This document shows, piece by piece, positions 43,781 to 53,166 of a stretch of 64,000 nt of DNA; positions within the stretch are counted from its first letter, which is position 1; each line of letters opens with the position of its first letter. A program made the position numbers and the translations under genes. Origin of the DNA: Desulfonatronum thiodismutans (GTDB taxonomy: Bacteria; Desulfobacterota; Desulfovibrionia; Desulfovibrionales; Desulfonatronaceae); contig NZ_JPIK01000013.1 in assembly GCF_000717475.1 (NCBI RefSeq), positions 1-64,000 on the forward strand, in the 5' to 3' direction. The notes under the pieces were generated by a model, which saw only the letters and a program-made list of their open reading frames with translations, was not told where the DNA came from and made no database searches.

Positions 43781-45067
43781 ATGTCTGGATTGGTTCCGCC
43801 GCATGGAGGCAAAGGACTGACGGAATGTCTGCTTCAGGGCGCTGAGCTGGAAGCGGAAAAGAAAAAAGCTCAGGGCTTGAAGAAGATCGAACTCGCTCCT
43901 CGTGAGAAGGGCGACGTTTTGATGATGGGCATTGGTGCCTTCAGCCCGTTGACCGGGTTCATGTCCAAGGCCGACTGGAAGGGCGTCTGCGAAAAAATGT
44001 TGCTGACCGACGGGACCTTCTGGCCCATCCCGGTGACCCTCTCCGTTTCCAAGGAAGATGCCGCCGCCATCAAGGAAGGCGACGAGATCGCTCTGTACGA
44101 CGCCAAGTATGATGAAATCCTGGCTACCATGAAGGTCGACGAAAAGTACGAGTTGACCGAGGCCGAGAAGAAGTTCGAGTGCGAAAAGGTCTTCATGGGC
44201 GAAGGCACCAAGACTCCCGAGGACTTCTGGAAAGTGCATGCCGAGGATCCGCATCCGGGCGTGGACATGGTTATGGGGCAGAAGGCCGTCAGCTTGGCCG
44301 GAAAGATCAAGGTTCTCTCCGAGAGTCACTACCCCAAGACCTATCCCGGCGTGTACATGCGCCCCTCCGAGTCCCGGAAGGCCTTTGAGGATCGCGGCTG
44401 GAGCACGGTTGCCGCCCTGCAGTTGCGCAACCCCATGCACCGCTCCCATGAATTCCTGGCCAAGATCGCCATTGAAGTCTGCGACGGCGTGTTCATCCAC
44501 TCCCTGGTGGGCAACCTGAAGCCCGGCGACATTCCCGCTGAATGGCGCGTGAAGTGCATCGACACCCTGATCAAGGGCTATTTCGTGGAAAAGAACGTGG
44601 TTCACGGCGGCTATCCCATGGACATGCGTTATGCCGGTCCCCGTGAAGCCCTGCTGCACGCCACGTTCCGCCAGAACTTCGGCATCTCCCACATGATCAT
44701 CGGTCGCGACCATGCCGGCGTGGGTGACTATTACGGCATGTTCGAAGCCCAAACCATCTTCGACAAGATTCCTTACGCCAAGGAAGCCTGCCCCACTCCC
44801 GGTCAGGCCCTGGTCTGCAAGCCGCTGAAGATCGACTGGACCTTCTACTGCTTCAAGTGCGACGGCATGGCCTCTCTGCGCACCTGCCCGCACACCAAGG
44901 AAGACCGGGTCATCCTGAGCGGAACCAAGCTGCGCAAGTTGCTCTCCGAGGGCGGCGAGGTGCCGGATCACTTCGGTCGCGACGAAGTCTTGGTCATCCT
45001 GCGCGAGTACTACGCCAGCCTGACCGAGAAGGTCGAGATCAAAATGCACAAGGCCGCTGCTGGTTGA
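43781..45067 (+). CDS. sat: Dissimilatory sulfate adenylyltransferase Sat
   Basis: Sat activates sulfate with ATP to adenosine-5'-phosphosulfate (APS), the first step of dissimilatory sulfate reduction, in the cytoplasm. The 428-residue protein has the nucleotide-binding QLRNPMH (214-220) with HRSHEFL, and the [12 protein letters not shown] segment (308-319). AGGAG precedes the ATG. A C-terminal zinc-type cysteine set ([14 protein letters not shown]) is present, as in dissimilatory Sat. It is followed by a hairpin and then aprBA. Confidence 0.99.
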   Translation: MSGLVPPHGGKGLTECLLQGAELEAEKKKAQGLKKIELAPREKGDVLMMGIGAFSPLTGFMSKADWKGVCEKMLLTDGTFWPIPVTLSVSKEDAAAIKEGDEIALYDAKYDEILATMKVDEKYELTEAEKKFECEKVFMGEGTKTPEDFWKVHAEDPHPGVDMVMGQKAVSLAGKIKVLSESHYPKTYPGVYMRPSESRKAFEDRGWSTVAALQLRNPMHRSHEFLAKIAIEVCDGVFIHSLVGNLKPGDIPAEWRVKCIDTLIKGYFVEKNVVHGGYPMDMRYAGPREALLHATFRQNFGISHMIIGRDHAGVGDYYGMFEAQTIFDKIPYAKEACPTPGQALVCKPLKIDWTFYCFKCDGMASLRTCPHTKEDRVILSGTKLRKLLSEGGEVPDHFGRDEVLVILREYYASLTEKVEIKMHKAAAG

Positions 45068-45089
45068 TCGATTTCAATTCATTAGCCGT

Positions 45090-45119
45090 ACAGCCGGGAG
45101 ACGTCGGTCTCCCGGCTGT
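45090..45119 (+). other. Strong hairpin between sat and aprB
   Basis: A perfect 13-bp GC-rich stem (45090-45102 with 45107-45119) has a GTCG loop. The T-rich run does not follow at once (TCATATAGG), so full termination is unlikely. It probably protects the 3' end of the sat message or partially ends transcription before aprBA. Confidence 0.65.
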
Positions 45120-45171
45120 TCATATAGGCTTGGTTGTTTTTCAACACTACAACACCTGAGGAGGACGAATT

Positions 45172-45666
45172 ATGCCTACTTTTGTCAATCCGGAGAAATG
45201 TGACGGTTGCAAGGGTGGTGAAAAGACAGCATGTATGTACATCTGTCCCAACGACCTGATGATCCTGGATGCCCAGGAAATGAAGGCGTTTAACCAGGAA
45301 CCCGATGCTTGTTGGGAGTGCTACTCCTGCGTGAAGATCTGCCCCCAGGGCGCCATTGAAGCCCGCCCTTACGCCGACTTCGCCCCCATGGGCGGCACCA
45401 GCATCCCGCTGCGTTCCGGCGACGCCATCATGTGGACCATCAAGTTCCGTAACGGGAACATCAAGCGCTTCAAGTTCCCCATCCGGACCACGGCTGAAGG
45501 CTCCATCAAGCCTTACGAGGGCAAGCCCGCTCCCGGTGACCTGGAAAACGAACTGCTCTTCACCGAGACCGAACTGAAGAAGCCCGCCGAAGTGGTGAAC
45601 AAGAAGTTCGAGTTTACCAACACCGACTACACCCAGTGCTGGACCGAGCCGACCTGCGGCGCCTAG
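45172..45666 (+). CDS. aprB: APS reductase beta subunit AprB
   Basis: AprB is the iron-sulfur subunit of APS reductase; it carries two [4Fe-4S] clusters that feed electrons to the FAD of AprA. The 164-residue protein has the ferredoxin motifs CDGCKGGEKTACMYICP and CWECYSCVKICP and the characteristic C-terminal extension that wraps AprA. AGGAGG precedes the ATG. aprA follows after 61 nt. Confidence 0.99.
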   Translation: MPTFVNPEKCDGCKGGEKTACMYICPNDLMILDAQEMKAFNQEPDACWECYSCVKICPQGAIEARPYADFAPMGGTSIPLRSGDAIMWTIKFRNGNIKRFKFPIRTTAEGSIKPYEGKPAPGDLENELLFTETELKKPAEVVNKKFEFTNTDYTQCWTEPTCGA

Positions 45667-45727
45667 TGCGTGCAAGTCTTCACTGACTCATTGAGTAAAC
45701 CCAAAAAATCTTTCAGGAGGATTTCGC

Positions 45728-47710
45728 ATGACCACAATTCCTTCAAAAATCGCACCCCAAGGGGTACCGATCGCTGAACCGGAAGTTGTTACGATCGAAA
45801 AAGACGTGCTGATCGTGGGCGGCGGTATGGCCGCTTGCGGCGCCGCCGTTGAGATCAAGCCTTGGGCCGACAAGCACGGCGTGAGCTACATCGTTGTGGA
45901 CAAGGCCGCTCTGGAGCGCTCCGGCGCTGTTGCCCAGGGGTTGTCCGCCATCAACACCTACCTTGGCGACAACACCCCGGACGACTACGTACGCATGGTC
46001 CGCACAGACTTGATGGGCGTTGTCCGCGAAGACCTGATCTTCGACCTGGGCCGCCACGTTGACGATTCCGTGCACCTGTTCGAAGAGTGGGGCCTGCCCT
46101 GCTGGGTCAAAGAAGGCGAACACAACCTGGACGGCGCTCAGGCCAAGGCCAAGGGCCTGTCCCTGCGCACCGGCGCCAAGCCGGTTCGTTCCGGTAAGTG
46201 GCAGATCATGATCAACGGCGAATCCTACAAGGTTCTCGTGGCCGAGGCCGCCAAGAACGCCATTGGTCAGGACAACTACCTGGAGCGCATCTTCGTGGTG
46301 AAGTTGCTCCTGGACGCCAACACCCCGAATCGGGTTGCCGGCGCCGTGGGCTTCTCCCTGCGTGAAAACAAAGTGTACGTCTTCAAGTGCAACGCTTGCC
46401 TCGTGGCCAGCGGCGGCGCGGTGAACGTGTACCGTCCCCGTTCCGTCGGTGAAGGTAAAGGCCGCGCCTGGTACCCGGTCTGGAACGCTGGTTCCGGCTA
46501 CACCCTGGTCGCTCAGGCCGGTGGTGAAATGACCATGATGGAAAACCGTTTCTGCCCGGCCCGCTTCAAGGATGGTTACGGCCCGGTCGGCGCGTGGTTT
46601 CTGCTGTTCAAGGCTAAGGCCGTCAACGCCCTGGGCGAAGACTACTGCGTGACCAACGACGACATGATCAAGGGATACCGTGAGAAGGGCTATGCCAAGG
46701 GTCACATTATCCCGACCTGTCTGCGCAACCACATGATGCTGGAAGAAATGCAGGCCGGACGCGGTCCGATCTACATGGACACCGCCACTGCCCTGCAGAC
46801 CACCTTCGCCACTTTGGACAAGAAGCAGCAGAAGCACCTTGAGTCCGAAGCTTGGGAAGACTTCCTCGACATGTGTGTCGGCCAGGCCAACCTGTGGGCT
46901 TGCATGAACATCGAGCCTGAGAAGGTCGGTTCCGAGATCATGCCCACCGAGCCTTACCTGCTGGGTTCGCACTCCGGTTGCTGCGGCATCTGGTGCTCCG
47001 GTCCGGACGAGGAATGGGTTCCGGACAGCTACAAGATCAAGGCCGACAACGGCAAGGTGTACAACCGGATGACTTCGGTCAACGGTCTGTTCATCGCCGG
47101 TGACTGCGTTGGTGCTTCCGGCCACAAGTTCTCCTCCGGCTCCCACGCCGAGGGCCGCATCGCAGCCAAGCAGTTGGTGCGCTGGGTCGTGGATCACAAG
47201 GACTACAAGCCGGCGATCAAGGAAACGGACGATGATCTGAAGAAGATGATCTATGCTCCGTATTACAACTACGAAGCCGGCAAGTCCGCTTCCACTGATC
47301 CGGTGGTCAACCCGATGTACATCACTCCCCGCAACTTCATGGATCGTCTGATGAAGGCCACGGACGAGTACGGCGCGGGAACCTCCACCTACTACCGGAC
47401 CTCCGCGAAGCTGCTGGAGACCGGCATGACTCTGCTGGACATGCTGGATGAGGACTCCAAGAAGCTGGCCGCCCGCGACCTGCACGAACTGCTGCGTTGC
47501 TGGGAGCAGTACCACCGCCTGTGGACCGTCCGTCTGCACATGCAGCACATTCAGTTCCGCACGGAAACCCGGTACCCCGGCTTCTACTATCGCACCGACT
47601 TCCCCGACTTGAACGACGACGAGTGGAAGTGCTTCACCAACTCCAAGTACGACCCGGTCGCAAAGAAGACCACCTTCTACAAGGTGCCTTTGGTCCAGGT
47701 CATTCCGTAA
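45728..47710 (+). CDS. aprA: APS reductase alpha subunit AprA
   Basis: AprA reduces APS to sulfite and AMP with a non-covalent FAD. The 660-residue protein has the flavin-binding start VLIVGGGMAACGAAVEIKP, EDLIFDLGRHVDDSVHLFE, and the GSHSGCCGIWCSGP and FIAGDCVGASGHKFSSGSHAEG segments typical of the enzyme. AGGAGG precedes the ATG. An intrinsic terminator follows the stop, so sat-aprBA ends here and qmo has its own promoter. Confidence 0.99.
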   Translation: MTTIPSKIAPQGVPIAEPEVVTIEKDVLIVGGGMAACGAAVEIKPWADKHGVSYIVVDKAALERSGAVAQGLSAINTYLGDNTPDDYVRMVRTDLMGVVREDLIFDLGRHVDDSVHLFEEWGLPCWVKEGEHNLDGAQAKAKGLSLRTGAKPVRSGKWQIMINGESYKVLVAEAAKNAIGQDNYLERIFVVKLLLDANTPNRVAGAVGFSLRENKVYVFKCNACLVASGGAVNVYRPRSVGEGKGRAWYPVWNAGSGYTLVAQAGGEMTMMENRFCPARFKDGYGPVGAWFLLFKAKAVNALGEDYCVTNDDMIKGYREKGYAKGHIIPTCLRNHMMLEEMQAGRGPIYMDTATALQTTFATLDKKQQKHLESEAWEDFLDMCVGQANLWACMNIEPEKVGSEIMPTEPYLLGSHSGCCGIWCSGPDEEWVPDSYKIKADNGKVYNRMTSVNGLFIAGDCVGASGHKFSSGSHAEGRIAAKQLVRWVVDHKDYKPAIKETDDDLKKMIYAPYYNYEAGKSASTDPVVNPMYITPRNFMDRLMKATDEYGAGTSTYYRTSAKLLETGMTLLDMLDEDSKKLAARDLHELLRCWEQYHRLWTVRLHMQHIQFRTETRYPGFYYRTDFPDLNDDEWKCFTNSKYDPVAKKTTFYKVPLVQVIP

Positions 47711-47723
47711 ATCACGGAATATC

Positions 47724-47760
47724 AGCTGCGGGCCGCGAGGCCCGCAGCTTTTTCTTTCTC
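47724..47760 (+). terminator. Intrinsic terminator after aprA
   Basis: An 11-bp perfect GC-rich stem (47724-47734 with 47739-47749), GCGA loop, then a T-rich tail (TTTTTCTTTCTC). It lies 14 nt after the aprA stop and should separate aprBA from qmoABC transcription. Confidence 0.93.
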
Positions 47761-47767
47761 CCCCCAC

Positions 47768-47796
47768 TGGACAAATCAGGGTATCCCTGGTCTAAT
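47768..47796 (+). promoter_or_regulatory. Promoter of qmoABC
   Basis: TGGACA (47768-47773) and TCTAAT (47791-47796) are spaced 17 nt, about 110 nt upstream of qmoA. The spacer holds the small palindrome CAGGGTATCCCTG, a possible operator. It lies just past the aprA terminator, as expected for an independent promoter. Confidence 0.65.
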
Positions 47797-47903
47797 TCTC
47801 TGTTGGAGGCGTGAATTTTAGGAGAAAATCACGATTCCAGCCGAGGTTTAGGCCAATTCAGGACCTGGGGCCCAGTGTCAGGCAAACTGTACGGAGGAAA
47901 CTT

Positions 47904-49151
47904 ATGGAACATTCAGGAATACTTGTCGTGGGAGGCGGCTTCAGCGGAATCACTGCCGCACTGGAAGCAGCCGAAGTCGGGCATGATGTGTATATCATCG
48001 AGAAAAATTCGTGTCTTGGGGGGCGCGTTTCCCAGTTGAATCAATACTTCCCCAAGCTCTGTCCCCCTTCCTGCGGGCTGGAAATTAACTATCAGCGGAT
48101 CAAGAACAACCCTAGAGTCAAATTTTTCACCCTGGCCGAAGTCGTTTCCGTCTCAGGTTCTCCCGGTAACTACACGGCCAAGATCAAGATCAGCCCGCGG
48201 TACGTGAACACCAACTGTACCGCCTGTGATAAATGTTCCCAGGTCTGTCCCGTGGAAACGGATTCCGAGTTCGAACTCGGCCTGCAAAAGCGCAAGGCCG
48301 TGTATCGTCCGCATCTGAATTCGTTTCCGATGCGCTACGTGATTGATCCCGCGGTCTGTCTCGGAAAGAGCTGTTCCAAGTGCGTCGAGGCCTGCGCGTA
48401 CGACGCCATTGAGTTGGACGACCGGGAAAAGGAAATCACCCTGAACGTTGGGGCCGTGGTTTGGGCCACGGGCTGGAAGCCGTACGATGTGTCCAAGTTG
48501 GAAATTTTGGGCGCTGGCAAGATCAAGAACGCTATTTCCAATATGCAGATGGAGCGATTGGCCAGCCCCAGCGGGCCCACCAATGGTCAAATCCTTCGTC
48601 CCTCCGACGGCAAGGCCCCGGAACGGATCGCCTTCGTGCAGTGCGCCGGGTCACGCGATGAGAGCCACCTCTCCTACTGTTCCTACATTTGCTGCATGGC
48701 ATCGCTGAAACAGGTCACCTACTTGCGGGCCCAGTATCCGGATGCGCAGATCGTGATTTACTATATCGATATCCGGACCCCTGGGCGATACGACAAGTTT
48801 CTCCAGAAGATCCGTGAGGATGAGAAAGTTATGATGGTCAAGGGCAAGGTCGCCCAGGTCATGGAAGACGGCGCCACCGGCGACGTTCTGGTGACCGCCG
48901 AAGACATCATCAAGGGAATCAAGAAGGAAGAGCGGTACGACATGGTGGTCTTGGCCACCGGCATGGAACCGAGCGTTGCTGGACAGACCCTTCCCGCGGG
49001 CATGCAGCAGGACGACGATGGATTCTGTATTTCGCAGGAAGCCGGAGTGATTGCGGCGGGGTGCGCCAAAATGCCCCTGGACGTCATGCGCTCGGCCCAG
49101 ACCGCGACCGGTGCAGCGCTGAAAGCAATTCAAACCGTGGTAGGGAGGTAA
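47904..49151 (+). CDS. qmoA: Quinone-interacting oxidoreductase subunit QmoA
   Basis: QmoA is the HdrA-like flavoprotein subunit of the QmoABC complex, thought to pass electrons from menaquinol to APS reductase. The 415-residue protein has the FAD loop VVGGGFSG, two iron-sulfur motifs (CTACDKCSQVCP; CLGKSCSKCVEACAYDAIEL), and a second GATGMEPS-like LATGMEPS. GGAGG sits 6 nt before the ATG at 47904; the frame is open further upstream without a ribosome site. qmoB follows after 3 nt. Confidence 0.98.
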   Translation: MEHSGILVVGGGFSGITAALEAAEVGHDVYIIEKNSCLGGRVSQLNQYFPKLCPPSCGLEINYQRIKNNPRVKFFTLAEVVSVSGSPGNYTAKIKISPRYVNTNCTACDKCSQVCPVETDSEFELGLQKRKAVYRPHLNSFPMRYVIDPAVCLGKSCSKCVEACAYDAIELDDREKEITLNVGAVVWATGWKPYDVSKLEILGAGKIKNAISNMQMERLASPSGPTNGQILRPSDGKAPERIAFVQCAGSRDESHLSYCSYICCMASLKQVTYLRAQYPDAQIVIYYIDIRTPGRYDKFLQKIREDEKVMMVKGKVAQVMEDGATGDVLVTAEDIIKGIKKEERYDMVVLATGMEPSVAGQTLPAGMQQDDDGFCISQEAGVIAAGCAKMPLDVMRSAQTATGAALKAIQTVVGR

Positions 49152-49154
49152 GCA

Positions 49155-51446
49155 ATGTCCAGCAAAATTGGTGTATATATTTGCGAAGGTTGCGACATTG
49201 GCCCTCAACTGAATGCAGGGCAACTCGCGGAATTCGTTCAAAGTGAATACGGCGGCAGCTGCCCGGTGGTCAAGACCGCACCGGTGCTGTGCAGCCAGGA
49301 AGGAAAGGCCATGATCCAGGCGGACGTGGATGCGGAAACCATTGACGGTGTCGCTGTCTGCGCCTGTTCTCCCCGGGTGAAATGGGACATTTTCCAGTTC
49401 GGCGAAAAGGCAGTGGTGGAGCGTGTCAATCTGCGCGAACAGTGTGCCTGGACATATGCCCGTCCTGAAGCCGACACGACTGCCGAGGGTGAAGTGCCGG
49501 AGACCCTGCGGATGATGGCTCAGGACTATATTCGGATGGGTATTATCAAGTTGCAGAAGTACGTGGTTCCGCAGCCGGAGATTCCGGAAGTTACCAAGAC
49601 CATCCTGGTGGTCGGCGGAGGGAACACCGGTCTCACCGCAGCCTTGGGCGGCGCCAAGCTGGGCTACGACGTGGTCCTTTTGGAGAAGCAGGGTCAATTG
49701 GGCGGATTTGCGGCTCAGATGTACAAGCAGGTGCCGTACTCCTTCCCCTACACCCAGGCCGTTCCGACGGGCGTAGAGAAGAAAATTAACGACGTTTCCG
49801 CCAACGATAAGATTCGCGTTTTTACCGGATCCACCTTGAGCAAGCTTGAAGGAGCCCCTGGACAGTATACCGCTGTTATCGCCACGGGCAACGGCGAGGA
49901 ACGAATTCCCGTCGGTTCCGTGGTCCTGGCCACCGGATGGAAACCGTTCGATCCCGAGGCGCGGGTCGTAGAGGCCGAAGCCCCGAAGGAAGAGAGCAAG
50001 GAAGGCGAAGAGATCGCTGTCGTTGATACCCCGGAAATCCAGAAGGGTGAAAATGTTTTGGCTCCCCTTGGGCACGGCAAGTTCACCAACGTGATCACCA
50101 ACGTGGACATGGAGTTGATGGCCAAGAAAGGCGAATTGCTGCGCCCCTCGGACGGGCGGCCCGTTCAGTCCGTTGCCTTTATCCAGTGCGCCGGACAGCG
50201 CTCCACCGAGGAAGGTCACCTGCCGTACTGTTCTTCGGTTTGCTGCATGGTGTCGCTGAAACAGGCCGGCTATCTGCGTGAAAAGAACCCCAACGGCAAG
50301 GCGTTCATCATCTACAAGGACATGATCGTTCCCGGACTGCAGGAGCTGTACTACAAGGCCGCTCAGGACGATCCCGGGATTTTTCTGACCAAGGGCGACG
50401 TAATCGAGGTCAAGGAAGATTCCGACGGCGGTATCATTGTTCAGGCGGACAACACTCTGTTGGGCGAACCCTTGGAGATCAAGGTCGACGTCCTGGTGTT
50501 GGCCACGGGTATGGTGCCCACGACCCTGGCCGAACCGATCATGAACTTTGCCTACCGACAGGGGCCGGCTTTCCCGGATTTGAACCTGTTCAACGGCTTC
50601 GCCGATTCCAACTACATCTGTTTCCCCTATGAGACACGTCGGACCGGCGTCTACTCCGCCGGTTGCGTGCACCAGCCCATGCTCATGGGGGCCGCTGAGG
50701 ACGACGCTTCCGGGGCCGTGCTCAAGGCCATCCAGTGCCTTGAGTCCATCAATCGGGGCATGGCCGTGCATCCGCGGTCCGGAGACATTTCCTTTCCCAA
50801 GTTCAACATGGTTCGGTGCACCCAGTGTAAGCGCTGCACTGAGGAATGTCCTTTCGGCGCCCTGGACGACGATGAAAAGGGTACGCCACAGCCCAACCCG
50901 ACCCGTTGTCGCCGCTGCGGAACCTGCATGGGTGCGTGTCCGGAACGCGTGATCTCCTTTGAGGAGTACAACGTGGACATGATTGCCTCGATGATCAAGG
51001 AAAACGAGGTGCCGGACGACATCGACGAAGGTGGTCCCCGGGTCATCGTGTTCGTCTGCGAGAACGACGCCTATCCGGCTCTGGACATGGCTGCTTTCCA
51101 AGGCAAGAAATGGTCCCCATACGTTCGGTTTATCTCCGTCCGTTGCCTGGGCTCCATCAACAGCATCTGGGTCGCTGACTCCATGTCCAAGGGCATTGAC
51201 GGCGTCCTGCTGCTGGGCTGCAAATACGGCGACGACTACCAGTGTCACTTTGCCAAGGGCAGCGAGCTCTGCAACAAGCGGATGGAGAACATCGCCGAGA
51301 CACTCGGACGTTTGCAGTTGGAGCCCGAGCGTGTCCAGCAGAAGCAGGTGGCCATTGACGAATACGACAAGGTCCCGCAGATGATCGACGACTTTATGAA
51401 CCACATCATCGACGACATCGGCGCCAACCCATACAAAGGCTTCTAG
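49155..51446 (+). CDS. qmoB: Quinone-interacting oxidoreductase subunit QmoB
   Basis: This 763-residue protein is a second HdrA-like subunit, with an FAD loop (VVGGGNTG, ~155), two [4Fe-4S] motifs near the C-terminus (CTQCKRCTEECP, CRRCGTCMGACP) and a C-terminal MvhD-like domain (IVFVCENDAYPALDMA ... CKYGDDYQCHFAKGSE). The MvhD-like part hints at electron bifurcation or confurcation. The ATG follows GGAGG. It is co-transcribed with qmoA and qmoC. Confidence 0.98.
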   Translation: MSSKIGVYICEGCDIGPQLNAGQLAEFVQSEYGGSCPVVKTAPVLCSQEGKAMIQADVDAETIDGVAVCACSPRVKWDIFQFGEKAVVERVNLREQCAWTYARPEADTTAEGEVPETLRMMAQDYIRMGIIKLQKYVVPQPEIPEVTKTILVVGGGNTGLTAALGGAKLGYDVVLLEKQGQLGGFAAQMYKQVPYSFPYTQAVPTGVEKKINDVSANDKIRVFTGSTLSKLEGAPGQYTAVIATGNGEERIPVGSVVLATGWKPFDPEARVVEAEAPKEESKEGEEIAVVDTPEIQKGENVLAPLGHGKFTNVITNVDMELMAKKGELLRPSDGRPVQSVAFIQCAGQRSTEEGHLPYCSSVCCMVSLKQAGYLREKNPNGKAFIIYKDMIVPGLQELYYKAAQDDPGIFLTKGDVIEVKEDSDGGIIVQADNTLLGEPLEIKVDVLVLATGMVPTTLAEPIMNFAYRQGPAFPDLNLFNGFADSNYICFPYETRRTGVYSAGCVHQPMLMGAAEDDASGAVLKAIQCLESINRGMAVHPRSGDISFPKFNMVRCTQCKRCTEECPFGALDDDEKGTPQPNPTRCRRCGTCMGACPERVISFEEYNVDMIASMIKENEVPDDIDEGGPRVIVFVCENDAYPALDMAAFQGKKWSPYVRFISVRCLGSINSIWVADSMSKGIDGVLLLGCKYGDDYQCHFAKGSELCNKRMENIAETLGRLQLEPERVQQKQVAIDEYDKVPQMIDDFMNHIIDDIGANPYKGF

Positions 51447-51459
51447 GAGGTGACGGAAT

Positions 51460-52632
51460 ATGGCACAAGTTAAACGCATTGAGCCCGATCTGCAGTTTAT
51501 TCAGGAGATGCAGGCCGCGGGTGGAGAATCACTCAAGAAATGCTATCAATGCGCCACGTGTTCCGTGGTCTGCCCCCTGTCGCCGGAGGAAAATCCCTAC
51601 CCGCGCAAGGAGATGGTCTGGGCGCAGTGGGGGTTGAAGGACAAGCTGGTGGGTGATCTGGACATGTGGCTCTGCCACAATTGCGGCACCTGTTCGGACC
51701 AGTGTCCCCGCGGGGCGAAACCCGCGGACCTGATGGCGGCCATGCGCAACATGGCCTACCAGAACATCGCCCAGCCGACGATCATGGGTAAGTTCATGAG
51801 TTCGGCAAAGTACCTGCCGATCCTGGCCGGAATCCCCGCAGTGATCTTCCTGATCGCCTGGTTCGTGACCTCCGGCTTTTTTGGTACGCCGGTGGATGAT
51901 AATGGTCAGGTTCTGTACCGCTTGGTTTTCCCCCAGACGGCGTTTATTGACCCGCTGTTCGGCTTGATCGCAGTAGCCGTTTTGGTGATTTTTGCTCGAG
52001 GTGTTCTCTCCCTGATCAAAACGTTCAATGATTCACCACAAGCTCCCATGGGCGGGGTTCCCGTAATGACCGTGCTCAAGTCTACGTGGCAGGTAATCAT
52101 CGACGAGATCCTTTCCCACACTAAGTGGAAGGAGTGCGGTGGAGACAACACTGACCGCTACTATGGACATATGGGGATCTTCTTTGGATTTGTCGGCCTG
52201 TTCATCGTTACTGCCTACGTGGGCGTAGCCTACTGGCTGGGCGTATTCACTGGCTTGGATCTGATGACCCCCATGAGCCTGTGGAACCCCTTTAAGATCT
52301 TGGCCAATATCGCATCTATTGCCCTGATCGTCGGCTTGGTGATGGTAACCAAGCGGCGTCTGAACCTGGACGACGCGAAGTTCAAGTCGAACTACTACGA
52401 CTGGTACCTGCTGGGAGTGATCTGGGTCGTGGCCCTGTCCGGAATGTTTAGTCAGCTGTTGCGCTTGGCCAACGTTCCCGGCGCTGCTTACCCGATGTAC
52501 TACATCCACTTGGTGAGCATTTTCATGCTTTTCGCCTATCTGCCTTGGTCCAAGCTGGCGCACCTGGTCTACCGCACGGTGGCCCTAGGGTATGCGCGGC
52601 ACATCGGCAGATCTCCCAAACCGCAGGCTTAG
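51460..52632 (+). CDS. qmoC: Quinone-interacting oxidoreductase membrane subunit QmoC
   Basis: This 390-residue protein links the complex to the membrane quinone pool. The N-terminal third has two cluster motifs (CYQCATCSVVCP, CHNCGTCSDQCP), as in HdrC. The rest has about six membrane helices of a heme b subunit with several histidines. AGGAGG precedes the ATG. An intrinsic terminator follows the stop. Together QmoABC is the known partner of AprBA in Desulfovibrio, where qmo mutants cannot grow on sulfate. Confidence 0.98.
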   Translation: MAQVKRIEPDLQFIQEMQAAGGESLKKCYQCATCSVVCPLSPEENPYPRKEMVWAQWGLKDKLVGDLDMWLCHNCGTCSDQCPRGAKPADLMAAMRNMAYQNIAQPTIMGKFMSSAKYLPILAGIPAVIFLIAWFVTSGFFGTPVDDNGQVLYRLVFPQTAFIDPLFGLIAVAVLVIFARGVLSLIKTFNDSPQAPMGGVPVMTVLKSTWQVIIDEILSHTKWKECGGDNTDRYYGHMGIFFGFVGLFIVTAYVGVAYWLGVFTGLDLMTPMSLWNPFKILANIASIALIVGLVMVTKRRLNLDDAKFKSNYYDWYLLGVIWVVALSGMFSQLLRLANVPGAAYPMYYIHLVSIFMLFAYLPWSKLAHLVYRTVALGYARHIGRSPKPQA

Positions 52633-52660
52633 AGCCTGCGCCTCTATCTGATGGTCATAG

Positions 52661-52688
52661 CCAGGGTCGAGAGACCCTGGTTTTTTTT
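52661..52688 (+). terminator. Intrinsic terminator after qmoC
   Basis: An 8-bp stem CCAGGGTC/GACCCTGG (52661-52668, 52673-52680) with a GAGA loop and a run of eight T (52681-52688). It ends the qmo transcript. Confidence 0.95.
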
Positions 52689-52767
52689 GTCAGTCCCAGC
52701 TCTTGTCAGAACGAGCAGTTCAAGCTAGTTAATTCGTTTTCGCAAATACACCAAGGAGTCATTTCCA

Positions 52768-52983
52768 ATGAAAAAAGAGATTCATCCTGAAACAAGCAAG
52801 CGCAAGATCCATTGCGCCTGCGGTTATGAGATCGAAGCCCTGACCACTCAACGCAACGATGTCCAGATGGAAATCTGCGCCGACTGCCATCCCTTCTACA
52901 CCGGCAAGCAACGTTTCGTGGACACGGCCGGGCGGATCGATCGCTTCAAAAAGAAGTATGCTTCCGTCGGCGGCAAGGCCTGA
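52768..52983 (+). CDS. rpmE: 50S ribosomal protein L31
   Basis: This 71-residue protein belongs to the large subunit. It has the zinc-binding cysteines (HCACG and ICADCH) and the signature [20 protein letters not shown]. The four cysteines mark the C+ zinc form. The ATG follows AAGGAG. Its own terminator lies 55 nt downstream. Confidence 0.98.
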   Translation: MKKEIHPETSKRKIHCACGYEIEALTTQRNDVQMEICADCHPFYTGKQRFVDTAGRIDRFKKKYASVGGKA

Positions 52984-53037
52984 TTTCAAGAGACTCGTCG
53001 CTCAACAGGTCGGTCGCTTCCCAGCACTACGGGAAAT

Positions 53038-53086
53038 ACGCCTTCGTTCCCGCGGACATGATCCGCTGATGACGAGGGCGTTTTTC
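53038..53086 (+). terminator. Probable terminator after rpmE
   Basis: Outer arms 53038-53047 and 53072-53081 pair over 10 bp (one GU) and enclose a second hairpin, GCGGA/TCCGC (53052-53056 with 53062-53066). A short T-run follows. It lies between rpmE and prfA. Confidence 0.7.
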
Positions 53087-53166
53087 ATCATTCACTGCTC
53101 TGAAGATTAGGGCAACTTGGAAGTCGTGCTCTCGCTCTTTCCCCTTTCCAGATGGATTGATTCGCC

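Noticed and set aside
45743..47767. Minus-strand frame of 674 codons opposite aprA
   Set aside because: Antisense to aprA; produced by strong third-position codon bias.
48651..51479. Minus-strand frame of 942 codons opposite qmoA/qmoB
   Set aside because: Longest open frame in the window but antisense to well-matched qmo genes, with no known domains.
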